NCBI GenBank assembly: GCA_002224055.1
Contig: AZLU01000320.1
Span: 1 to 35,743, forward strand
Direction of reading: 5' to 3'
DNA: 35,743 bases
DNA from: Pezizomycotina sp. ARF18
Taxonomy: Eukaryota > Ascomycota
Numbering within the stretch: position 1 is the first letter of the stretch; each line of letters starts with the position of its first letter. This document shows positions 1 through 11,064 of this stretch, piece after piece. The position numbers and the translations under genes were made by a program. The notes under the pieces were generated by a model, which worked only from the letters and a program-made list of their open reading frames with translations, was not told the DNA's origin and made no database searches.

Positions 1-364
1 TAGCTCCGACGACATTGAGTTTATGGCTAAGGTACGAAAGTTTTTAGAATTAATCTATTTGTGTTGAATAATGTGTCTACTACGAGTGGCGGACTAGTGC
101 GGTCTCGCGAATTTCTAAGATCTTGAGTACGCACTAAAGTTATAAAATAAAATTTGCTTTTCAGTATAGCTATTAGAAGAACATAGCTACAGATAGGACT
201 TCCTTTTACATGTAATAGCCTGCCATCCTGTGAGACCTGAGTGAATAGGCAAGTGATTTAACTGAATGGTCCAGCACTTTCAGTGGGGCACAGGAATTTT
301 GCCCTGCCACGAAGAAGCCCGCTGTCATAGAACAATTGGCTGTTATAAGGATAATCGACGCACT

Positions 365-1072
365 TCATGCTCCCGACGGTCGAGGTCGCACAGTGCACAT
401 CAGGTCTGTACTGAGCCAACATTTAAATGAATCTGCCTGCAAACAACTATCGCTCCAAACCTCATCGAAGCTGCCGAATTTCTTCTGACCTAGAGTGGTA
501 ACGTACGCCGAAGTACTCGAATACTGCGCGTTGGCGCCCTTGCAAATGCATGTTGTCGAACTGCATACGCTATTTATCATGGACGATTGGGCGGCAGAGG
601 TACTGAAGGTGTTACGCCGGAGAACCCCGCGAGGTTGATGTGGAGATTCAGAAGTCTACCGGCCGGTGGAGTCGAAGTGCCAATATCCGACTGCTTGATG
701 CGATTACTACCCGAAGGTCCGAGGTAGACATTCGAGCTCGCGACGAACTCACATTCGATGAGAGCCCGCGAACGTGAGGAGGATAGTGAAGACGGCACAA
801 GGCGAAGAAGTATTCGATGGAGTCTGGAGGGATGTGAAATTGCCGATCGGAGAGATTCGGCCTTGCAAATTTGCGCTAAATAGGCCGGCGGAAGAGAGGA
901 GGGGTTACGGACGATGTTGACAGAGTTGGGATCATGATATTGTGGTAAATCGCTTTGATGGCATTGAAGTTTCGGGTACGGAAGTCATCGTCCTGGCGCT
1001 TGACTGCTGCTCCAATAACGCCGGATGCAGAGGACGCTAGGGCCGCCGTGATGAAGGAACGCAGAGTGCCAT
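365..1072 (-). pseudogene. possible secreted protein, broken frame
   Basis: An ATG at 1072 is followed, after one apparent base loss, by a hydrophobic alanine-rich segment resembling a signal peptide (LRSFITAALASSASGVIGAA). The dipeptide KR and then RQDDD come next, as in many fungal secreted proteins with a Kex2-like cut. The frame then slips several times. Long readable pieces follow at 577-798 and 365-580, the second containing four cysteines (CSSTTCIC spacing, then SDSC and FKCW). I do not recognise the family. The combined length would be roughly 230 residues. What is seen is the signal-like segment and open stretches on one strand; that they belong to one gene is inference. It could instead be unrelated chance frames. 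Confidence 0.3.
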
Positions 1073-1283
1073 TGCCCCTAGGATGAAATAAGAGGCTTAA
1101 CAAGAACCGATGGGAAAGAAAGGAACGTGTAGATTCACCCCTCGGGGTCTTATGAAAGTGAATGAGAGTGAAAGTAGAAAGAGAGGAAGTTGAGTAACTA
1201 AAGAAAGTGATATAGCCACGGATAGTGAGCTTTAGACCTTTGAGCACAGTTCGCGCGGATTGAGAGCATCCTTTTATATCCAT

Positions 1284-3179
1284 TGCCCAGAGAAATGGTC
1301 TCTAGAAATCACCGCTCCTGCTTCAATTTCGAAGCACGAGTACAGTGGAGTCTGGTCATTGACTATATTTCTTGGTTATCGTCGATATCGAAAGGCGTAC
1401 TAAGATGCTATCAAGCTAGAGAACTGAAGACCCCAGGATCAATGCCTATTGTAGTCTCTCAATATCTCAATCTACCTTTTGTCCGAACACAACGAGGGTT
1501 TGCCCCTTCATCTTGCAGAGCTCACTTTCCGATTCACGATCGCCGTATTCTATCTGAGGGTATAAGTAGGAGATTACTTGAATGTTTTTTGCCTTGAATT
1601 TGAGATTTCCCAAGTAGTGATCAAGTCGGCCAGTCAGTTTGTTTTTCACTTGGATTTCGTGCATCTGCATCTCCATCTTCATGTTCAAGACCTTGACAAC
1701 TAACGGCGGTGTTTCGAAAGGCGACGACGCTTAAACCAACCCCTTTTGGCGGCTTTCTCTCTCTATTGATATGGCTACCACCTCCGAGCAATCATGACCA
1801 TTTTTTTGTTTGCAAACCCGCGGAAACCGGCACGGTGGAATCTGGATTGCAGGAGAGACCGCCAAATTTAGCGGTCAATAGTGGCGAACTTAACGTTGCA
1901 ATAGCGTCGAGAGGGGCAAAGAGGGGTAACTTCCGAATACCGACAGAGGACTTGGAATTTTTACAAGGCGCGGGTTAACCAGCTAACGACCGATTTCTTG
2001 GGGCCTCGTCTTTCCGGAGACTGAAAGTCTGATCAAAGCTCAGTATCTTGTTAGCTTTGTAGAGAGAGTCGAGACTTGGAATGGAGGCATTCATTGACCG
2101 TTATTTAGTATAAACTAAGCCTTTGGGTTCTGCCTGCCTAGCGAGAAGCCACTGACTATCTATAATTGTTTTCAAGAGCAATTGCCTACAGCCTAATCGT
2201 TTACTCCCAAACTCAAATTCACACGATCATTAGAGTGGTTTTTCTCGCCTTTCGACTCCATGCGGCGAAAGTACAACCAATGCTTCCCGCTTCGCTTCGC
2301 TTCCAGGCTCTTTGGTTAGGGCGAGTGAATGGAGAGGAGGTGGTAGTGAACTCAAGAAAAGGGCCTTTTCTTTTTACTGCCGAAGCAATCCTCCAAGCTC
2401 AAGGCAGGCTCGAAATCCCTCACTTTACATCAAAATATCTTATTACACGCATCATCCTCCTCTGACAAAGCGGCGAAGAACTATATTTCTATTCATTACT
2501 TACTTGTCTATAATTATCTGCATGAAGTTTTTAATTAATTGCGGGGTATGTTATGCTGACGCGACGTGTCCGCCACCACTACCCCGACAACTTATCAAAA
2601 AGCCGGCGCCGCACTCAAAGGCCCGGCATCGCGAGAAGTCAAAGCTTTGACGTTTAGCTATTGGTTATATTATCCTTCTGATCTACATTCATTCTTAATA
2701 AAAAAGCGTATTAATACTTCGTAGAGGACTATAATGAAGGTCCGATATCATTAGTCCGGAGTATTGTTGTTTATTTTCCGGTTGCTGCGTGGCGGTGGCC
2801 ACAACGTGAAGTGGGAGTTAAAATAGAAAATTATTATGCGGAGTAAATAAACATGACGATTGACGTGACAACACTTCGAAAACAAAACCCGGGAAACGCG
2901 TAGTATACTAGAAGAAAACATACTGTAACGGTATCAATAACTCTAAATATTTGCTAGAGTTTGAGTTAGCATGAGGATATGTATATATACAGGCGCTCTG
3001 ACATTGATCATGGTGCCGTTTGAGAATTCGGAATATGCTTTTATGTGGCTCGTTTTCCATCAAAATCCTCGATACCGGCTTTGTTCTTGGAGTTCATTAA
3101 GAGGGCTTCCATAATTCCCAAGTATTTCAGAACCATAGCAATCTATCACGCGTCGCTATCCTCTCCAATATCTCTCATA
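1284..3179. other. intergenic stretch, no gene recognised
   Basis: Open frames here (for example 1283-1597, 1709-1978 and 2166-2650, all +) are about 90-110 codons or shorter, overlap one another in different frames and show no domain, signal peptide or intron pattern. The part after 2650 is AT-rich and has no frame of note. Confidence 0.5.
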
Positions 3180-3640
3180 ATGGGCATAGATACTACAACT
3201 TGTAAGTGAATTTACCTCTGCGTTTTCATCTCTACAAGCGCGCTAACTTATACTAACTCTCTTTGACAGTAGAGATTGTTCTCTTCTCAGCCCTTCGCCT
3301 TCTCCCTCTGGTCATTATCCTCGTGACAATATTTCTAAAGCTATTCTTGCGGCTGCTTCCGAGTCAGGGTAGCAGGAACTGTTGGCGCCGGAAAGAGAAT
3401 CCCAAATTCCCTCCCTGGCTACCAAGATGGAGATTGATATCGAACGCGGTGACATTCGTACAGCGGTGAAACTCTTCGGCCTGATGGAGAGGAGAAGCTG
3501 ACCGATTCCGAAACCAGCGGCGATAACGGTCGAATGACAACTTGCCTTGTGGTGAGGATTCTTATGATCGTATATCGGGGTTAGAGAAAGAAGTGTTCGA
3601 CGGATTCTTGGCAAAGTGGGACATTATTTCATGTAAATGA
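3180..3640 (+). CDS. small spliced gene of unknown function
   Basis: The ATG at 3180 opens a 22-base first exon (MGIDTTT). It is followed by a textbook fungal intron at 3202-3269 (68 bases: GTAAGT donor, two CTAAC-type branch sites, ACAG acceptor). Joined directly, exon 2 encodes a strongly hydrophobic helix (IVLFSALRLLPLVIILVTIF) and stops at 3469. A different frame of the same exon reads as a hydrophilic protein containing KMEIDIERGDIRTAVKL and, after two more slips, ends with GLEKEVFDGFLAKWDIISCK and a stop at 3638-3640. The second reading looks more like ordinary soluble coding sequence, but needs an in-frame stop at 3378 and frame shifts to be ignored. No family recognised. The intron is the best-supported part. 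Confidence 0.4.
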
Positions 3641-3778
3641 GATATTGGCTTGCTATAATAATGCGTACATATCTATTAATAGAAAAAGCTTGCGGTATTT
3701 TTTTTATGATATGGATCATGATCGTGCACAGGCTTCATTAATTTGTAACCTCAGTCATGCACATCTTGTGTTTACACG

Positions 3779-4572
3779 TCACCATTCCTTCCCACAAACG
3801 TAACAAAACTCCGACCGCACTTGCATCTTCAGGCGTCCAACAACCCGTTAGCTAAATCTGTACGAGTCGCGCTTTCTGTCTTGCCGTAGGCGACGGCGGA
3901 AGGCATAGATGATCAACTTACAAAATATGTTGACACCCATCAACCCATTCTACGATCTCGAACACTGATAACACCTACACTATCAGCTCTTCATCATCTC
4001 CAGCACCTTCTGTAGATCCTTATCTTCGCGCAGTCATCGTCGTGCCAGCGCGACTTGCAATGCGTACAGACCAGCGTTTTACACCATGACATTTCGCTTT
4101 CCCGCTATCGATCATCTTTCCAGATGGGATGAACCTGCCGCATTCCACTCCGGACAGTAGACGCGCTGTGAAGCTGGGGTGTATACTCTATCTCAGCGTC
4201 TATGTATTTCACTTTCTCTTCCTTGTTAAGAGATCCAAAACGATACTAGGCGCCAGCGGTTTGCCGCAGCAACTGGCGGGAAGAGGCTTTCGTCGGTAAT
4301 ACACATGAGGATCCGAGCTCGCAGGCAATCTTTGCAATAAGGCTCTGAGCATTTAAGCGTAATCCAGGAAGAGCAGATAATCGATCGAGGCTGTCAAGGC
4401 ATGAGGTACATTTAGCAAGTTGAGTGGTGTTTGTTCCATTGCGATCGACGCGAGTAGCCAGAACCGCTCTGCTAGCTGTCTGGATATATCTGCTTGGATG
4501 GCTGCTGCGATTCGGTCATCTTGCTCTGATTGACTGTATGAGGTCACTCCAAGAGAAGACTTTCTGAGCCAT
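3779..4572 (-). pseudogene. RBR-1: RING-IBR-RING E3 ubiquitin ligase relic
   Basis: RBR ligases take ubiquitin from an E2 onto a cysteine of RING2 and pass it to a substrate. The full RING1-IBR-RING2 order is readable on this strand across about seven frame slips. RING1 shows KCTSCLDSLDRL and then CSEPYCKDCLR; a linker has TDESLFPP and CCGKPL; the IBR shows RVYCPEWN, CGRFIP, KCHGCKTLVCTHCKSRWH and a DDDC end; RING2 shows CYQC, VEWVDGCQHI with the catalytic cysteine, and CKCG-EFCYVCGKEW followed by a stop at 3779. RING2 is split by a canonical intron, 3921-3827 (GTAAGT, GCTAAC, AG). The ATG at 4572 starts MAQKV. The slips nearly all fit a one-base shortening of a short homopolymer; one TGA/TAG pair near the RING2 start is not explained that way. 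The RBR assignment is firm; whether the gene works is not. Confidence 0.85.
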
Positions 4573-5081
4573 GGTGGAGCGGGGAGGAATTGTTAACGAC
4601 AATGCGTCGATGTTCCGATGGAAATCCGGTGATACTATTTCAAACATCTCTCTTGAAATTGCTAGAAATAAATAGAATATCAGACAATCGATCCATCAAA
4701 ATCCGAGTAAAAGCTCTAGGGCAACGTTCGATGAATATTGCCAAAGTCATGACCATTTTTTTAACTTTCTGGAATGTGTCAATGTTTTAAAGCTACGTAT
4801 TAATCGAAGATACCGTGAGAGAATGAAAAGGACAATTATCCGATCTGCAGAACCGTATCGTGAGTGAAAGGCTCACAGCATACCACTCTATTTAGAATTT
4901 GCCAATGAAATTATGAGAAATACTCATATCCAGTATATATTTTGTTAAATGAAAACCTCTACTCTCGTGTCATGAGATATACCATCAGTATACCTGCGAC
5001 GGAGCAAGCCTCTAGCGACAGGTCTTTCCGAGATTTCCCTTAGTATAAAAGGACCTGACTTGCGCACTTGTGCTACTTGCA
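4573..5081. other. divergent intergenic region between RBR-1 and RBR-2
   Basis: About 500 bases separate the start codons of the two divergent RBR loci, so this stretch should hold both promoters. One open frame (4590-4790, +) lacks any recognisable feature and is probably chance. Apart from the TATA-like box listed separately I see no obvious shared operator or repeat. Confidence 0.5.
5044..5050 (+). promoter_or_regulatory. TATA-like box upstream of RBR-2
   Basis: The heptamer TATAAAA lies 38 bases before the first ATG of RBR-2. Its position suits a core promoter with a very short leader. Such heptamers also occur by chance in AT-rich spacers, so the call is tentative. Confidence 0.35.
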
Positions 5082-5866
5082 ATGTTCAGACTTTTCTCCT
5101 ACCAAGCACTGAACCGCTATGCATCAGAACCAGGAAAGCAGACGAGCGGAGCCCTAAGAAGGGCAAGGCATCTAGGAAGATCGCGATCCCGAACCCCGAG
5201 TCTTTCGGGTGAGCCCGCGCCACCTAAACCAAAAGTTTCCGCCACTTGCGTTGCCTGCTATGACACTATCCCTCATCCGGCCTACAGAATGTGATTGCCT
5301 GGATTAATATTGCAGCGAATGTTTAAAGAACGTGATAAAACTCTCTATGAAGGACGAGACGCCGTTCCGCGTCCTGCCTCTATTCGAAGCCGTTATCCAA
5401 ATCTAATATACGGTCCCTCTTAACTAAGCAAGAACAGCAAGAGTACGCGAAGGCGGGTAAGGAGTTCTCAACCGCCAACGGACGTATTGTCCGAAGCCAA
5501 GTTGCGGAAGTTTATTCGTTGAGCTTGAGGATGTTCATAGCAGGCGTGATGCGCTGTGAAGTCTGCAATATGGAAGTTTGCGTATCTTGCAAGGAGCTTA
5601 GCCATAGGGGTAAGAACGGTCCTAAGGACGATGCGCGGCAAATGGTGATGGATATGGGTTCGCGGGAAGGATGGCGGAAGTGTTTACAAGTGTGGAAATA
5701 TGGTGGAGCGCGAGTCTGGTTGTGATCGCATGCGCGAGTTCTTCGAATACCCTCTCCTCAAAGCACGAGAAAGATATTTGTTTTCTTCTCCACTAACTTG
5801 AACGCTTCATATGTCTTACAGCTGCAGGTGCAGTGCTAATTCCGCTACTCTAACGGGAAGCACTAG
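5082..5866 (+). pseudogene. RBR-2: RING-IBR-RING E3 ubiquitin ligase, decayed
   Basis: The ATG at 5082 begins a serine/arginine-rich, proline-containing N-terminus (RSRSRTPSLSGEPAPPKPK) just ahead of RING1: CVACYDTIPHP, then CDCLD, a TAA stop at 5305-5307, and YCSECLKNVI. The stop could be a C-to-T change of CAA. IBR ligands are readable in two frames: CPKPSCGSLF and MRCEVCNMEVCVSCKELSHRGK. RING2 begins GWRKC-QCGNMVE and contains SGCDRM, which keeps the catalytic cysteine but has Arg where His is usual. A probable intron ends at 5820-5821 (TTACAG), followed by CRCSANFRYSNG, where the expected Cys before Tyr is Arg. N-terminal to RING1 it lacks the alanine/leucine-rich segment seen in RBR-4. 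It is a decayed or badly sequenced paralogue of its neighbours. Confidence 0.75.
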
Positions 5867-6067
5867 TAGTCTTGTGATCTGGCCGAGTCTGCTGAGGAGA
5901 GCAACGAAGATCGATTACCGGGTGGGCGCAAGGGATATGATCGGTTAGAGGATTCTTTCACAAACGTCAAAGGTTATCTCGTAGCCTTCCTTACCTTTCG
6001 ACAATTATAGCTAGAGTAGGTATCTTGCTTCATGTAATATAATCATAGATACAGGCAAAGTAGCTTC

Positions 6068-6884
6068 TTAATTGATAAATAAACCAAATAATACTTTTAA
6101 GCGCTTCCCCCACATCCGTTTTACAGATGTGTTTTCCCGCTTAACGTCTACAATTTGCCATGCGAGCCCGCAAATGTAGCGGAAGTGCGCCCCGCAATGG
6201 CAGCTCATGTGATTGCAACCGGAAACCTTTTCCACCATCGCCCGACAGTGATAGCACCTCCGCCAACCGGCCTCTCCGCTCGCCGTAGAAAGTTCTGCAA
6301 AGCGTGGTCCTGCGGACAATCTCCGTGATGGTACTCGCGTCGGCAATGTGTGCAAGCGTACGTATTACATCGACGACAAAGTGCGAAGGCGTGGCCATTT
6401 TTGTAAACGCTCCGGGGAGGTGTGAATGCTCCGCAAGCCACGTTGGGGCAGTAGTAGCGATCTTCATGCGCGGTCGCGTATTCTACCTCTTTCTCGCGGT
6501 ATCCGATGAGTTCTTCGTCTGAGAGAAGTGCTCCGACGAGGACTTTGTCGATGGCGCAGCAGGTCGTTGGAGGGTAAAGAGACTCATCGGACATAGAGAA
6601 GAGAACAAGCTTCGGAGGCACGGCCGGCAATAGGATTCGACGCAGCGTGGACATTCGATGACGTCGACGGTGGGGAGCATGTCGTTGCAGGAACTACATT
6701 GGGCAAAGGAAAGTAGTGGTTTCCTGCTTCGTGAGCTCTGTGGTAGGTCGATCGTAGCGCCCCTCTGATAGACCCGGCAGTCTCTCGGAATCGCAGGTGC
6801 GAGGTCGACTGTGAGGATTTGGTCGTCCAAATAAGATCCGAGGGCGGCAAGGACATCGTTCCAATCACCGAATCGTCGCGACAT
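6068..6884 (-). CDS. RBR-3: RING-IBR-RING E3 ubiquitin ligase, two frame slips
   Basis: This is the best-preserved RBR in the cluster. From the ATG at 6884 (MSRRFGDWNDVL) comes an N-terminal region of about 60 residues, then RING1 (CSSCNDML ... CPRCVESYCRPCL). A frame slip near 6615 leads into SMSDESLYPPTTCC, then the IBR (YYCPNVACGAF, CRRCNTYACTHC, HHGDCPQDHAL). A second slip near 6275 leads into RING2 (GWRRCYHCRAMVEK, SGCNHMSCHCG, HFRYICG), with the catalytic cysteine in SGCNHM. Both slips fit loss of one base. No intron interrupts RING2, unlike RBR-1 and RBR-4. The residue before Tyr in HFRY is usually a zinc-binding Cys; here it is Arg, as in RBR-2. After RING2 only about 20 basic residues follow, so the C-terminal cysteine-rich tail of RBR-4 is absent. 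Assignment is firm; intactness depends on whether the slips are real. Confidence 0.85.
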
Positions 6885-9800
6885 ATTTCCTACGTAGATG
6901 CCTATCCTGGAAGGATGGTGTTTAATCAGAAGAGTGATGAGCTACATTGGTTCAAAAGGACAGCTAATTAATCGTATGGATTTTCAGAGATCTTAGAGAC
7001 TCCTCCATAAGCTGCCGGAGTCTCATTTTGAGAGAACGTGCTAGAAATCGTGTATATGTTTTCAAATAAACGATTCTTTGAGTCGCTAGACACCGGGGAG
7101 TGGATGTCAAACTAAACACACGTCCATAGAATCCGGGGAGCTAGAGGCCACCGCAATTTCAAAATGCTACCCTACCACCCGCGGTAGAGCCAATGATCCA
7201 GCAAATCTAAAGAGGGATGGAGTCCGATATAAAAGCGCTCAACGAGTTAGACTTTGACCCTCTTTCTCCGAGTCTTTTTGACATACTACATGTACGTGAC
7301 AACGGATATACGAAAACTTTGTTTGAGAACTCAAACCTAGTGAATCCGAGCTATTTAACCCTGTAATCTAAGCATTATTTCATTTTTGAAAGAATTCGTT
7401 CATTCCAGTAGTAGTATTGTTGTATGGGAATTTATCTTCATATTTTGAATGGGTTGCGTGAAAACCTCCAAAACAAAACAACAACTTTCATTGTCGAAAA
7501 TCTCGTCGCCTAACGTTTTCGTAATATCACACATACCCTTCTCTCCTTCTCCGGGTCCATTCCCCATAGCATCCTCAGTCATCTCGTTTCCATTGAACTC
7601 CATCATCATCATCACTTAGCATCGCGGAGCTGTCGTGCCGTCGCCCGTCCTCTCGATTGGGGAACGATCTGCAGCGAAGTCGTAAACACTCTCATCACCT
7701 CACGGTCGCAACGTGGCCAGGTCTCACGGAGAGTTTTATACCGACAGTGGGGAAACGGACCGTTTAAGGGATCAATGATACTCCGGTTACTTGAGTCCTG
7801 TGGATCACGACCTTCGCTCATCAGTCCAAGCGCCTATTCTTCCTGTTCCGAGAGGTTGTGTTATCGGCAATCACGGGATATTTGGTGAAGAAACACTCCC
7901 CCTGAAATTCCAAGACAACTCTGTCCACGGCTCAGTTGCTTCTTCAGACTCAAGACTTCTTCCAGCGCGTTCCACAGACCCAGTATTTAGAAACCGGGGT
8001 CAAGCTCTTATTACAAGAGCGTGTGTTACGGATCTCTCCCTCGGCTGTTCAGGAAATTGGGACCTTCCGGCGCGATTCCTGGTTATTGGTTGGTTACACA
8101 AAATGCAGGGGAGGTTGTTCCCCTTCTCAATTCTCCGTCCTCGTTGATCCCAATTTCCACCTAAACGTCGAGATATTCGAGAAATAATCTCCCTAGAGAA
8201 GTTTAGGCGACTTCGTTGCTACATTTCGGTTTCCAATCTTTTTCTTTCTCAATGTCGCCGCCGTGTTCGGTCCGAATTTGCGCTGATTTACCAAGACGTT
8301 TCTTTCTTTTTTTAGGATTAGTCGATATCCTTCTTGAGGGAAGCTTTCCTGACGAGATTCCTCTTCAGCCTTCTGCTTGGGAGTTTTCCCTCTGGTTGCG
8401 TGTGAAGTCTTCAAAACAACTTCAAGGATTACCCCAGCGAGAGGCTCAGAATGGCCTGAGATGTGTTCGGAACGCCGTTTTCACGACCGCGCGATTGACA
8501 ATTGATACAAAGAAGAATCGCGCGATCTCCATCTTCGCACGAGCGGAAGATGCTTCAGGGGACACAAGTTTTATTTCTATTATCAAATAAGGTATTATAA
8601 CCCTAACTCTAGGTCCATTCCAGGTCCATTCCAAGCGGTAAGTGGGTCTCAGACGGAAGCCTTCATAGAAAATTTGCGAAGCCAAATGGCGCCACAAAAT
8701 TGGTTGCCTTAAGAGCGGAAGAATTCGCGGGTTGGGATTTTGAAAGTCTCTTTTCGCTAAGAAAAAATCCAAGTAACTTTTTTGTTTCTGCAAGGCTTCT
8801 GAGACTTAGGGTTCCGCCAGACGCCTCGCCGCAGACCGGGTTCCCAAACAATATTTCCGTAATTTTTGGATTAGTTTTATATTTCTCATGAGAGAGCCAG
8901 TTTAAACTTTCCATCTGATTAGCTTACGGAAGAACATCGGAAAGCTCTCGAAGACGTTCCTGGCAGCGTTTTAAGGCATGGTGAAAGCCAAGGTTTGTTT
9001 TATCGGCCTCGAGCTCGGAGACAGGCACGATCCGATGAACTGACCACGATCGAAGTCCAGTCAAAAGAATCCTAGAAACGGAACTGGCGCGATATATTCT
9101 AGTACATCCGAGTTTGCTTCAATACCATCATCAGAGCCTTATTTCACGCCACGTTGCGAAATGATGTTGGGCTAAACGAAGTAGATAGGGAAAAGAAAAC
9201 ACGAGAGGGAAATTCCACCAGCGTGGTGTCGGCGAATGACGAAAGACACTTTCTCCGCGGTGACTGAAAGGAAGGAACAAAAAAAGAAAGAAAACCGGGT
9301 CATGAAACTTCTCGAGCACAATAACCCAAGAAAGAAAAAAAAATAAAAAAAAAAGACTGCAAGCGGCAGCCCAGCAAATGACCGCATGCGTGTGTGACCA
9401 GTGGCGGCATGTACGTATCAGTAGGTACCGGTACTTTTGTTCACACCTCCCCTGCACTTCTGTCGGGAATAGGGTGGCACTCAAGTCATTCACGATGTAT
9501 TTCGGAAGCGAGAGTGCTCTCTCTCTCAATGATTTCCAACGATTATCATCTTTAACCCGTTCTCTGTTCACCTTAATTAATCTTCATTATATGCAAGTTA
9601 AAAAAAGAAAAAAAAAAGAAAAAAAAATAGGAAGACTAACTGACTACACGGCAGGTTGAAGAATACTTTCGGTTTTCTAACCCAACGTCATCAAGCGTCC
9701 TCAGACAGAGAGCGTAGCTTTTGATGGTTCAGGAACTTCTCCGAAGGCTATATTTGAGCCAGCCGGGTAGGGGAGCTTCTGAACATCTAGGGTCACTTGC

Positions 9801-11064
9801 TTTTGCCTGTCGCGTTCTGCTCTCTCTCTTGCAGTCTTTCCGAAAGGTTCAACTTGTATATCGGTCTGAATGGCCGAGTCAGTTAATAAGTTATCGCCTC
9901 CTCTCTTTCAAGTGCTACTTCCCTTTTGGTTGCCTTTGCTCGTCCGCCGGGAGTGTTTATACGTGGGGTCTTAAAATAGCCTTTAGATCTGCTAAATATA
10001 TCGGCTTCCATCATCAGGGGCAATCCTTGATTACAATCGCGCGTTCCCTTTGTAAGATGGACAGCTTACGCTCTTGATTGGAACATACCTAAAAGTCTAG
10101 AAAGGTATAAGGACTCGTAAGTGTGTCATATTGATAAAGTTCCTGTTAATTCTTTTTAGTCCACTACAAAGCTGCGGGACTTGGATGAAAAGCCGCCGAT
10201 CTTCGTGTATTTATCCTATACTGCTATATTATCCTCTGATATATACCCCCCATTTCACAAGTCCCCAAATTCTCCCCTTACCTACTTAGTTACTCATTTC
10301 CCTTATCCATCCCTTTTTTGCTCTGTCTCGTTTAACCTCCAAAGTCGAGGGGCAGGGCATTTAGTTTGGGCCAAAACGACTATATCTTGAAACTTTACCG
10401 GGGTGAAAAGGTGCCCGACACTCGAAAAACAGCCAAAAATTTGCAAAAGCTACAATTCCCCATACAAAACAAAAATTAAAATTAAACTTTGTTGAACCTC
10501 AATACCTCATACAAACGACGCTAAGAGCCCTGTCGAGGGTGATTGCCCGAGTCAAAACGATTGCCACTGATATCGAAATTCGCGAAGCTAAACCGCAAGG
10601 GAACAAAATACTCGAGAGGCACTGTGCAGGTTGTGTTTCTGATTACTTAGTATACAAAAGGACCCAATAGCACATCCAACATCCACACAGGTGGGATTGA
10701 TCGGCTCCTCCTCCCTTCTGTTCCTTGGATAAAGTCGGGTCCTGTTATACGATAGAAAACCTGTTATATATTACTAATAGAGCCTCCTCCCGAAAGTCCT
10801 TTTTTTCCTCTTATTCCCGGAATATCCTTTTTATTTTTTCCTTTTCTATTCCAGACCATCCACGACTTTCTTCTCATAACGTTCAAACCTATAACATCTC
10901 CCCAGATGGGTGGGAAGCAATTCGCTTCGCCGGGACTTCGTAAGACATCGTCGGACGTCAGATTTACCGCAGTCGCACGGTTATACTGTAACAATAAATT
11001 CCAGGAGAAGATTTCTTTCGGTTACCCTCAAAATCACACACCATAATCACAATCTCGCTAGAGA
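6885..11064. other. gene-poor stretch, no gene confidently recognised
   Basis: Several open frames of 60-146 codons occur on both strands and mostly overlap. The longest (9131-9571, -) covers a lysine/phenylalanine-rich purine/pyrimidine tract and is a composition artefact. Frames at 7400-7821 (-) contain a methionine run from a short trinucleotide repeat. Frames at 7791-8187, 8216-8590 and 9721-10077 (+) have no domain I recognise and no clear intron. There is an A-rich purine tract near 9600-9629. I see no transposase, integrase or reverse transcriptase motif. Confidence 0.45.
8611..8632. repeat. 11-bp direct tandem repeat, two copies
   Basis: The unit AGGTCCATTCC occurs twice in a row with no mismatch. 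It lies in the gene-poor stretch and has no evident role. Confidence 0.8.

Noticed and set aside
9131-9571. 146-codon minus-strand frame with a phenylalanine-rich middle
   Set aside because: It mirrors a purine/pyrimidine-biased tract. The apparent hydrophobic helix is a composition effect.
9866-9880. tRNA A-box-like TGGCCGAGT
   Set aside because: No matching B box or cloverleaf follows within the expected distance.
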